This document shows positions 15,005-20,627 of a stretch of DNA of 20,627 nt, one piece after another. The notes beneath the pieces were generated by a model, which was given only the letters and a program-made list of their open reading frames with translations, was not told where the DNA came from and ran no database searches. The stretch is taken from the NCBI GenBank assembly GCA_965369385.1, contig CBDUQP010000050.1:1-20627 (forward strand). The letters run 5' to 3'. Position numbers and translations under genes: made by a program. Position 1 is the stretch's first letter; each line of letters begins with the position of its first letter. This DNA is from CBDUQP01 sp965369385. GTDB lineage: Bacteria > Planctomycetota > Phycisphaerae > SM23-33.

Positions 15005-15537
15005 CTGATTCGAATAATCAAGAAGGCTTAGGGATAGCGAAAGGCGCGGAATCAGCGGAGTTGTCGCCCGCAGCTGGTAACAGCTCGCCGACGACGAGAG
15101 ATGCTAGACTCGCAACACCCGCTGCCAACAGTCCTTATGGAGCCATTCGCATGACCAAACAGCGACGGATGATCATGGAAGAGTTCAAGGCAGATAACTA
15201 CCATCCCTCTGCTGACGAGATCTATGCAAATGTAAGAGAACGCCTCCCAAATATAAGTCTGGGAACGGTTTACAGAAATCTGGAACTCCTGTCACAGGCG
15301 GGTCTCATACGAAAGCTCGATGTGGGAGGCAGGCAGAAGCAGTATGACGGCGGGCTTCACAAGCACTACCACGTCAGGTGTACAAGCTGCGGGCAGACAT
15401 CAGATGTGCCTGCCCAGGCCATTGGCGACCTGGACAAGATAGTCTGCGGAGCCGGTGGATTTGAGATCACGGGACACGAATTGGCTTTCGAGGGCATTTG
15501 TCCAGCATGCAAAACACCCTCTAGCGACACTAATTAG
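14998..15537 (+). CDS. perR: Fur-family regulator, PerR-like peroxide sensor
   Basis: A 179-aa metalloregulator. The winged helix spans about residues 52-110 ('TKQRRMIMEEF' to 'SLGTVYRNLELLSQAGLIRKL') and the dimer domain follows. The structural zinc site is Cys128/Cys131 (CTSC) and Cys168/Cys171 (CPAC). The regulatory site keeps the PerR pattern: His69, Asp117 in 'QYDG', His123 and His125. Asp rather than Glu at the 117 position favours PerR over Fur. It should repress peroxide- and oxygen-defence genes until its Fe-bound His are oxidised. A Ser/Ala/Gly-rich 50-residue N-terminal extension is unusual; the promoter and ribosome-binding site support ATG 14998, while ATG 15151 would give a standard-length protein. 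A sigma gene follows, then rubrerythrin. Confidence 0.87.
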   Translation: MITDSNNQEGLGIAKGAESAELSPAAGNSSPTTRDARLATPAANSPYGAIRMTKQRRMIMEEFKADNYHPSADEIYANVRERLPNISLGTVYRNLELLSQAGLIRKLDVGGRQKQYDGGLHKHYHVRCTSCGQTSDVPAQAIGDLDKIVCGAGGFEITGHELAFEGICPACKTPSSDTN

Positions 15538-15559
15538 CTTGTTGACAACAGTTAACAAG
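15538..15559. repeat. Hairpin directly after the perR-like stop codon
   Basis: CTTGTTGAC (15538-15546) pairs with GTTAACAAG (15551-15559), one G-T wobble, around an AACA loop. No T-run follows, so at most it is an attenuator or mRNA-processing hairpin. It also contains TTGAC-N4-GTTAA, one base off the Fnr-type box seen before the hcp operon. Confidence 0.5.
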
Positions 15560-15602
15560 AACTCGGGCGTCCGAAGAGCACGGGCGTAGAAAGGACAGAC
15601 AA

Positions 15603-16508
15603 ATGTCCAGTATAACACAGAATCGGGTAGCAGTGGATGAGGCTACAAGCCCCGTAGCGCCAGTCACAAAACAAGAGAAGAAGGGTTACGTCTGGCATGA
15701 ATCTTTTGACAACTCCAGTACTTATGACGAACTTTTTGGACCTGGAGCAATCAAGATAAGGATCCAACCGTGGCTTTTTGCAGATGAGTCAATGGTTGAT
15801 GCACCAAGAACGCGAGGCAAGTGGGCCACTTTGACCGTTGATGAAGAACGAACTCTTTTCCTGCGGTATAATTACGCGAAGTATCGCTTGGAAGATCTCG
15901 CTCTTCGCCAGCAGGCCAGACTAAGCCAAACCCGCGCACGAAGCATGGTCGAATGGAGACAGGCGATCGACAGGACCAAGGAAGATCTGACCGCCGCCAA
16001 TATGAGCCTGGTAATAGCGATGGCGAAGCGAACAAACGTTCCGAATGTCGATTTTGCCGAACTGATCTCCGAAGGCAGTATGGCTTTGCTGCGGGCTATT
16101 GAGAAGTTCGACGTTTCGAAAGGTTTCAAGTTCTCGACCTATGCGTGCAGGGCAATCCTGAAGTCATACCACCGCCTGGCCAGCACTACCAGCAAGCGCG
16201 TGAGCAGATTCGGTACCGCCTACGATCCTGCAATGGAACGTAGTGACTACGATGTAAAGAAGCACGAAAGCGAGCAGGAACGCGCCATAGACGATGTTCG
16301 CGAGGTGCTTGCCAGCAACGCTGCCAATCTGACCGAAATGGAAAGCGCTATCCTCTCACAACGATTCGCACTTGCTGGCGGAAAGAAGGGCACACTGCAC
16401 GAAGTGGGCACAATAGTCGGCCTGAGTGCCGAACGCGTTCGCCAGATCCAGAAGAACGCCCTGGTAAAGATGCACCAGGCGATGGCGAGCGGACACCTGG
16501 CTGGTTAA
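15603..16508 (+). CDS. Sigma-70 family RNA polymerase sigma factor, atypical architecture
   Basis: A 301-aa sigma factor. Residues about 50-105 ('PWLFADESMVDAPRTRGKW', then a conserved 'EERTLFLRYNYAKYRLEDL' stretch) resemble a region-1.2-like module. Region 2 is clear at about 135-200 ('ANMSLVIAMAKR', 'FAELISEGSMALLRAIEKFD', 'KGFKFSTYACRAILKSYHR'). Region 3 is replaced by a short charged linker, and region 4 is near 240-298 ('GLSAERVRQIQKNALVKM'). It is therefore neither a housekeeping sigma nor a plain ECF sigma. I associate this type with planctomycetes from memory. GAAAGGA precedes the ATG. Located between a PerR-like gene and rubrerythrin, it may direct stress transcription; that role is inferred. 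Confidence 0.87.
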   Translation: MSSITQNRVAVDEATSPVAPVTKQEKKGYVWHESFDNSSTYDELFGPGAIKIRIQPWLFADESMVDAPRTRGKWATLTVDEERTLFLRYNYAKYRLEDLALRQQARLSQTRARSMVEWRQAIDRTKEDLTAANMSLVIAMAKRTNVPNVDFAELISEGSMALLRAIEKFDVSKGFKFSTYACRAILKSYHRLASTTSKRVSRFGTAYDPAMERSDYDVKKHESEQERAIDDVREVLASNAANLTEMESAILSQRFALAGGKKGTLHEVGTIVGLSAERVRQIQKNALVKMHQAMASGHLAG

Positions 16509-16527
16509 TCAACTCACACCGTTGATA

Positions 16528-16557
16528 CTGATATAGTAATTATGATTTGTGTACAAT
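16528..16557 (+). promoter_or_regulatory. Candidate promoter and PerR-like half site before rubrerythrin
   Basis: TACAAT (16552-16557) is a good -10; CTGATA (16528-16533) lies 18 bp upstream as a modest -35. Between them ATTATGATT (16539-16547) repeats nine bases of the palindrome over the perR start codon, so a PerR-type repressor could bind between the promoter elements. The full palindrome is not well preserved here. Confidence 0.4.
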
Positions 16558-16604
16558 AGCCGTTATCACTTTTAACTCTACTTATGTAGAAAGGGAGAGT
16601 TTCA

Positions 16605-17177
16605 ATGGAACTCAAAGGCAGCAAGACCGAGAAGAACCTGATGGGCGCTTTTGCCGGTGAATCACAAGCGCGCAATCGTTATACCTACTTCGCATCGAAG
16701 GCGAAGAAGCAGGGTTTCATTCAGATCTCTGCCATCTTCGAAGAGACGGCGAACCAGGAGAAGGAACACGCCAAGCGCCTGTTCAAGTTCATGACTGGCG
16801 GAACTACGGAGATTACGGCGGAGTTCCCGTTTGGTGTAATCGGAGACACGGTTGATAATCTCGCAGAAGGGGCAGCCGGCGAACACTACGAATGGACCGA
16901 CATGTACCCCAGCTTCGCAAAGGTAGCCCGCGAAGAAGGCTTCACTGAAATCGCCGATGTGTTCACGTCCATCGCGGTGGCTGAGAAGCAGCACGAAAAA
17001 CGCTACAAAGCACTCATCGAGAACATCAACACCGCAAAGGTGTTCAAGAAGGATACAAGCATAACATGGCAATGCCGCAACTGCGGTTACGTACATGAAG
17101 GCACCCAAGCCCTGGATGCCTGCCCCGCATGTGCCCATCCGCAAGCACACTTTGAAGTGCTGTCTGAAAACTGGTAA
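16605..17177 (+). CDS. rbr: Rubrerythrin
   Basis: A 190-aa cytosolic peroxidase of anaerobes that reduces H2O2 with electrons from rubredoxin-type donors. The diiron four-helix domain (residues 1-145) has the expected Glu/His ligands in 'AGESQARNRY', 'EETANQEKEHAKR' and 'SIAVAEKQHEKRY'. The C-terminal rubredoxin domain (about 150-190) has CRNC and CPAC for the single-iron centre. The length matches classical rubrerythrins. AAGGGAG at 16591-16597 precedes the ATG, and a small TCTAC/GTAGA hairpin (16577-16590) sits just before it. It is the first gene of a seven-gene + strand cluster of redox-defence genes with short gaps (2-83 nt). Confidence 0.96.
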   Translation: MELKGSKTEKNLMGAFAGESQARNRYTYFASKAKKQGFIQISAIFEETANQEKEHAKRLFKFMTGGTTEITAEFPFGVIGDTVDNLAEGAAGEHYEWTDMYPSFAKVAREEGFTEIADVFTSIAVAEKQHEKRYKALIENINTAKVFKKDTSITWQCRNCGYVHEGTQALDACPACAHPQAHFEVLSENW

Positions 17178-17260
17178 CATCTTGTAGTTATTTCAGTTCC
17201 ATAACGCAGACACACGTAATGGACCAACGAACAACCGCAAAACAGAAAGGATTCAACCAG

Positions 17261-17926
17261 ATGCTATCTGATGGTGATAAGGGCGTGATTATTCAGCGCG
17301 ACAAGGAAACGTACGCTATTGCCCCCCATGTGCCCTGTGGTGTGGTGACTCCCGACACTCTTCGCAAGCTCGCAGACGTGGCTGAGAAGTTCGGATGCGC
17401 GGCAATGAAGATCACGAGCGCAGCCAGGATCGCATTGGTTGGTATCAAGGAAGAAGACGTCGATGCCATATGGGCTGAACTGGGGATAGCTCCCGGAGCG
17501 GCAGTGGGTTTGTGCGTACGAAGCGTCAAAGCGTGCCCGGGCACTACTTTCTGCAAGAGAGGCCTGCAGGACAGTCTGTCTATGGGCATGAAGCTGGACG
17601 AGAAATTCCACGGCATGGAGCTTCCAGGGAAGTTGAAGATGGGAGCCAGCGGATGCCCGAACCAGTGCGCCGAAACCGCCTTTAAGGATATCGGCCTGGT
17701 GGGAACCGCCCGCGGCTGGAAGATGCTGGTTGGCGGATGCGGAGGAGGCAAGCCACGTATTGCCCAGGAAATAGCCAAGGGCCTGACTGACGAAGATGCA
17801 TTTGATCTGGTCGACAAGATCGTGGAATACTTCAAGACCAACGACAAACCGCACGAACGCTTAGGCGCAATGATTGCGCGGAAATCTTTGGATGAATTGA
17901 AGCAGGCAGTAGGCCTAGAATTATAA
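17261..17926 (+). CDS. Small siroheme/4Fe-4S nitrite or sulfite reductase-type protein
   Basis: A 221-aa protein equal to one catalytic half of nitrite/sulfite reductases. The N-terminal ferredoxin-like half-domain (about residues 10-75, 'YAIAPHVPCGVVTPDTLRKLADV') is followed by the coupled siroheme-4Fe-4S region with all four ligands: Cys92 and Cys98 ('CPGTTFC'), Cys132 and Cys136 ('GCPNQC'). This matches the low-molecular-weight 'assimilatory-type' sulfite reductases of sulfate reducers and the Dsr-like proteins of methanogens. The substrate (sulfite, nitrite or another nitrogen oxide) is undetermined. I prefer the ATG at 17261 over 17219 because GAAAGGA (17245-17251) precedes it and 17219 has no ribosome-binding site. 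It sits between rubrerythrin and a permease in the stress cluster. Confidence 0.87.
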   Translation: MLSDGDKGVIIQRDKETYAIAPHVPCGVVTPDTLRKLADVAEKFGCAAMKITSAARIALVGIKEEDVDAIWAELGIAPGAAVGLCVRSVKACPGTTFCKRGLQDSLSMGMKLDEKFHGMELPGKLKMGASGCPNQCAETAFKDIGLVGTARGWKMLVGGCGGGKPRIAQEIAKGLTDEDAFDLVDKIVEYFKTNDKPHERLGAMIARKSLDELKQAVGLEL

Positions 17927-17982
17927 AAACGCAGCGACTACCAACAGCACACCCATAGCGATAGAGCAGAAAGGAATGGACA

Positions 17983-19035
17983 ATGTGGCAGCAACTCGTC
18001 GACATTCCGATTAACTTCTGGCAGGTGCTGGGCGAAATGGCCCCCTACTTACTGTTCGGCTTTTTCGTAGCGGGAATACTGTCGGTGGTACTGTCGGCTG
18101 ACACTATAGAGAAGCACCTTGGCGGGCGGGGCATCTGGCCGATCCTCAAAGCTTCTGCCCTTGGCGTTCCCCTGCCAATCTGCTCATGCGGCGTGATTCC
18201 AGTCTCGGCGGCGATACGAAGGCACGGTGCGGGCAAAGGGCCTACCACAGCATTTTTGATATCAACTCCACAGACCGGCGTTGACAGCATACTGGTTACT
18301 TACAGCCTGCTTGGACCGGTATTCGCCATTTATCGCCCTATCGCCGCGTTGATCAGTGGGCTCATCGGCGGCATGGCTGTGTCGGCATTTGATCCCGAGG
18401 ACAACCAAGCCGACCCGCCGAAGGAAGCATGCACCGAAGCATGCTGCACCGGAGTTGACACACACGGACGATTGTACAGGGCGCTAGCCTACGGGTTTGG
18501 CACTATACCCCGGGACATCGCAGGTGCCCTGCTTGTCGGACTGCTGATAGCGGCGTTGGCATCGGCGTTGGTGCCTGCGGATTTCTTCACCAAGCATATG
18601 TCCGGCGGCGTGGTTCAGATTCTACTGCTGATGCTTCTGGGCATACCGATCTATATGTGTGCTACTGCATCGATACCTATAGCCGCAGGGCTGATAATGG
18701 CCGGCGTTTCGCCGGGGGCTGCGTTCGCCCTGCTGGTAACTGGCCCAGCCACCAACGCAGCCACCATCAGCACGGTATGGAAGGTGCTCGGCAGGCGAAC
18801 ATGCCTCATATATGTGGGCACGATGGTAATGGCGGCGTTTTTCGGTGGTCTTCTATTGAATCAGTTGGTGACCACCAAGCAGGTCACGGATGCAATGCAT
18901 CATGACTGGATGCCCACATGGGTGAAGACTGTTGCCGCAATAGCACTGCTGGGCGTGTTGACGTATGCTATTGTCACTAAACGCAACTCGCACACGCATG
19001 AGGGTGACCATAGCAGGCCTGCACCTGCAATCTAA
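17983..19035 (+). CDS. Permease of the SO_0444 / ArsP (DUF318) family
   Basis: A 350-aa polytopic inner-membrane protein with about eight to ten hydrophobic helices. Family signatures are 'GVPLPICSCGVIPVSAAIRRHGAGKGPTTAFLISTPQTG', read in parts around residues 62-98, and 'GIPIYMCATASIPIAAGL' with 'LLVTGPATNAATIS' in the second half, i.e. two related repeats with conserved Cys. A soluble loop near residues 145-165 has an extra Cys group ('CTEACC'), and the C-terminus is His-rich. Members are annotated as Cu/Zn or organoarsenical exporters. Here it follows the siroheme protein by 56 nt and precedes a thioredoxin-like gene, suggesting export of a metal or small thiol/sulfur species during stress, which is inferred. 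Confidence 0.87.
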   Translation: MWQQLVDIPINFWQVLGEMAPYLLFGFFVAGILSVVLSADTIEKHLGGRGIWPILKASALGVPLPICSCGVIPVSAAIRRHGAGKGPTTAFLISTPQTGVDSILVTYSLLGPVFAIYRPIAALISGLIGGMAVSAFDPEDNQADPPKEACTEACCTGVDTHGRLYRALAYGFGTIPRDIAGALLVGLLIAALASALVPADFFTKHMSGGVVQILLLMLLGIPIYMCATASIPIAAGLIMAGVSPGAAFALLVTGPATNAATISTVWKVLGRRTCLIYVGTMVMAAFFGGLLLNQLVTTKQVTDAMHHDWMPTWVKTVAAIALLGVLTYAIVTKRNSHTHEGDHSRPAPAI

Positions 19036-19062
19036 CTGGCCAACTGATCCATGAGGAACACT

Positions 19063-19506
19063 ATGAAGCGAACGCTAATAACCATTATTGTTGCTATGGC
19101 AATGCTTATGGGCCCGGGCGGCTGCGATGACCAGCAGTCCAAAGCCGAAAGCAGCTACGATGACGCTAATATTACAGAGTTAACGACTGTACAAGAGTTT
19201 GCTGATGTGGTGCTGAAATCCGACAAGATAGTTCTTGTTGAGTTCTTCGCCACATGGTCCCCGCCCTGCAAGACGCTGGCACCGCGAATAGCCAAGCTGT
19301 CTGAAGAACTGGCTGGCAAAGTAACGTTTGTGAAAGTGGACGGGGACAAGGCACGCCAACTCGGCATGAGATACGGCATAGAATCCTACCCCACGGTACT
19401 CCTGTTTAAGAACGACGCAGCCGTCAGAAGAATCGTGGGTTTAGGCAAAATTGAAATGTATAGGGACGCAATCGAATCACTAAACCCCAAAGACACGAAG
19501 GGATAG
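19063..19506 (+). CDS. Exported thioredoxin-like protein with atypical SPPC active site
   Basis: A 147-aa protein with an N-terminal signal or anchor ('KRTLITIIVAMAMLMGPGGC'; the Cys could be lipidated although the -3 residue is Pro rather than Leu) and a thioredoxin fold (about residues 38-145). The active site is W-Ser66-P-P-Cys69 instead of W-C-G-P-C, so the normally nucleophilic first Cys is missing; the cis-Pro motif 'SYPTVLLF' is kept. It therefore cannot be a standard dithiol oxidoreductase and may act as a monothiol, peroxidase-like or binding protein. The start at 19063 is preferred over 19051 because GAGGA (19053-19057) lies 5 nt before it. It follows the permease by 27 nt and precedes desulfoferrodoxin by 2 nt. 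Confidence 0.87.
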   Translation: MKRTLITIIVAMAMLMGPGGCDDQQSKAESSYDDANITELTTVQEFADVVLKSDKIVLVEFFATWSPPCKTLAPRIAKLSEELAGKVTFVKVDGDKARQLGMRYGIESYPTVLLFKNDAAVRRIVGLGKIEMYRDAIESLNPKDTKG

Positions 19507-19508
19507 AC

Positions 19509-19904
19509 ATGGCCAAGAGAATAGAAATCTACAAATGTGAAGTATGCGGGATTATCGTGGAAGTGCTTGAAGGCGGCGTGGGCGAGTTGGTCTGCTGCAA
19601 TCTACCGATGGACCTAATGGAGCCCAAGACCGCCGACGCGGGAACCGAGAAACACGTGCCGTATATCGAGAAAGTCGAAGGCGGGTACAGGGTGCGGGTC
19701 GGGCAGAACGCCGCGCACCCGATGGAAGAGAAGCACTACATTCAGTGGATCGCGCTGACCGTTGACGGGAATGTCTACAGGCAGTATCTCAAGCCGGGTG
19801 ACGCACCGGAAGCATGCTTCTGCGTATGCTGCACAGACTGCCCCGCCGGCGCAAAGGTATCGGCACAGGAATACTGCAACGTACACGGTCTGTGGAAAGG
19901 ATAA
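19509..19904 (+). CDS. dfx: Desulfoferrodoxin (superoxide reductase, 2Fe type)
   Basis: A 131-aa cytosolic superoxide reductase. The N-terminal desulforedoxin-type centre I has Cys10, Cys13, Cys29 and Cys30. Catalytic centre II has His49 with the canonical Glu47-Lys48, His70, His76, Cys123 and His126 ('CNVHGLW'). It reduces superoxide to H2O2, which rubrerythrin next door can remove. It is a few residues longer than the usual about 125 because of a Cys-rich stretch (Cys103, 105, 107, 108, 111) between the last beta strands, absent from relatives I know; the frame stays correct on both sides. The start lies 2 nt after the thioredoxin-like stop, with GAAGGGA as ribosome-binding site. Confidence 0.95.
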   Translation: MAKRIEIYKCEVCGIIVEVLEGGVGELVCCNLPMDLMEPKTADAGTEKHVPYIEKVEGGYRVRVGQNAAHPMEEKHYIQWIALTVDGNVYRQYLKPGDAPEACFCVCCTDCPAGAKVSAQEYCNVHGLWKG

Positions 19905-19909
19905 TCGCC

Positions 19910-20419
19910 ATGTTAAGCAACAAAATGCAAGATGCCTTCAACGACCAGATGAACTTCGAGGTCTACTCGGCCTACATCTATGAAGCGATGGCGGCGTACT
20001 TCGATTCAATGAATCTCACCGGTTGCGCCAGTTGGATGAAGGTGCAGTTCCAGGAAGAGCAGTTCCACGCCGACAAGTTCTACCACCACATAGTGGAGCG
20101 AGGCGCCCGAGCCAAATACACGAACTGGCCCGAACTGCCTGTCGAATGGGATTCGCCGCTGGCTGCGTTCGAGAATGCCCTGGAGCACGAGCGTCTAGTC
20201 ACCGGCCGAATCGGCAAACTGGTATCGATGGCAATCGAAGAACAGGACCATGCGTCCAATAACTTCCTCCAATGGTACGTGGCCGAGCAAGTGGAAGAGG
20301 AATCCTCGGTTGACGGCGTAATCCAGCAGCTTAAACTGATGGCCGGTGCCCCGGGTGGAATATTTATGCTGGACCGCGAACTGGGCCAGCGCATATTCAC
20401 GCCACCCGTTGCCAAATAA
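19910..20419 (+). CDS. ftn: Non-haem bacterial ferritin
   Basis: A 169-aa iron-storage protein that forms 24-subunit shells. The ferroxidase centre ligands are visible: Glu in 'NFEVYSAY', Glu and His in 'QEEQFHADK', Glu in 'LEHERLVT', and 'IEEQDHASNNF' with the later Gln/Glu set. The four-helix length is normal. The open frame continues upstream into the desulfoferrodoxin gene, but GGAAAGGA (19894-19901) and homology place the start at the ATG at 19910. It lies 5 nt after desulfoferrodoxin, so it is surely co-transcribed, and it would withdraw free iron that would otherwise react with peroxide. Confidence 0.96.
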   Translation: MLSNKMQDAFNDQMNFEVYSAYIYEAMAAYFDSMNLTGCASWMKVQFQEEQFHADKFYHHIVERGARAKYTNWPELPVEWDSPLAAFENALEHERLVTGRIGKLVSMAIEEQDHASNNFLQWYVAEQVEEESSVDGVIQQLKLMAGAPGGIFMLDRELGQRIFTPPVAK

Positions 20420-20451
20420 TACAGTTGTTCTGGTCGAATGGAGTTGCCCAA

Positions 20452-20627
20452 ATGAGCAGTTCGTTTCAAGCCGTACAAATAAGCGACAACGTATACTGGG
20501 TTGGCGCTATCGATTGGGAAGTGCGCAGTTTTCACGGCTACCTCACCAGCCGCGGTAGCACATACAATGCCTACCTTGTGATTGCAGACAAAATTACGCT
20601 CATTGATACGGTCAAGAAACCGTTCAT
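20452..20627 (+). CDS. Flavodiiron protein (FprA/rubredoxin-oxygen oxidoreductase), 5' part
   Basis: Only the first 58 codons are present; the window ends inside the gene. The start 'MSSSFQAVQISDNVYWVGAIDW' (in part), then 'RSFHGYLTSRGSTYNAYLVIAD' and 'ITLIDTVKKPF' are the typical beginning of the metallo-beta-lactamase-like diiron domain of A-type flavodiiron proteins. These reduce O2 to water or NO to N2O in anaerobes. The diiron ligands and the flavodoxin domain lie beyond the window. It follows ferritin by 32 nt and is the last visible gene of the stress cluster. Confidence 0.87.
   Translation, partial: MSSSFQAVQISDNVYWVGAIDWEVRSFHGYLTSRGSTYNAYLVIADKITLIDTVKKPF

Noticed and set aside
14625..15008. 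127-aa open frame on the + strand
   Set aside because: It runs through the perR promoter and operator, overlaps its start, lacks a good ribosome-binding site and resembles no family.
15542..15555. TTGACAACAGTTAA as a second HcpR/Fnr box controlling the sigma gene
   Set aside because: It is one base off the palindrome but no -10 hexamer lies at the required distance, and it is better explained as part of a hairpin after the perR stop.
1..20627. tRNA, rRNA, CRISPR arrays, prophage or complete insertion sequences
   Set aside because: Looked for by eye on both strands; no conserved RNA motifs, regularly spaced repeats or transposase genes were found.

Overview
The window looks like a piece of a free-living anaerobic, polysaccharide- and sugar-degrading bacterium, most likely from the Planctomycetes/Lentisphaerae side of the PVC group. 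This placement is inference. It rests on a short pseudopilin of the 'FTLIELLVVIAIIAIL' type next to a secreted CBM9-type glycosidase, on a sigma factor of a type I associate from memory with planctomycetes, on a URO-D-family remnant, and on an extensive anaerobe-type oxygen/NO defence set (Hcp, rubrerythrin, desulfoferrodoxin, ferritin, flavodiiron protein). No rRNA, tRNA, CRISPR array or intact transposase was seen.

Region 1 (1-5342, + strand) is a sugar-acid operon. A FadR-type GntR regulator is followed by an ACT-domain malic enzyme, an SDR, an L-fuconolactonase-like amidohydrolase, a second SDR resembling human HSD17B14 (an L-fucose dehydrogenase), and a VOC protein, ending at a strong bidirectional terminator. 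Together they suggest oxidative, non-phosphorylative breakdown of L-fucose or a related sugar. The dehydratase and the last cleavage enzyme are not in the window.

Region 2 (5343-11041) holds a decayed C-terminal remnant of a URO-D-family gene on the - strand, divergent from an AraC-type regulator. An intergenic stretch with hairpins and one doubtful small ORF follows. Then comes a GntR/LacI-type regulator, a pseudopilin and a large lipoprotein-type glycosidase (clan GH-A fold plus CBM9), probably one carbohydrate-response module.

Region 3 (11068-14591, - strand) is a nitrosative-stress operon: a ferredoxin-like protein (FrdX-like), class I hybrid cluster protein, and a Crp/Fnr-family regulator (HcpR-like) separated from hcp by a REP/MITE-like hairpin. 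A perfect palindrome, CCTTGAC-N4-GTCAAGG, sits at exactly -41.5 from the start predicted by a TATCAT -10 box. This fits the E..SR recognition helix of the regulator.

Region 4 (14869-20627, + strand) is an oxidative-stress island. It contains a PerR-like repressor with a clear sigma70 promoter and a PerR/Fur-like palindrome over its start codon, an unusual sigma factor, rubrerythrin, a small siroheme sulfite/nitrite reductase-type protein, an SO_0444/ArsP-type permease, a thioredoxin-like protein lacking the first active-site Cys, a desulfoferrodoxin with an extra Cys cluster, ferritin, and the start of a flavodiiron protein cut by the window end. Regions 3 and 4 diverge from a shared 537-bp control region, so NO and O2/ROS responses are physically linked.
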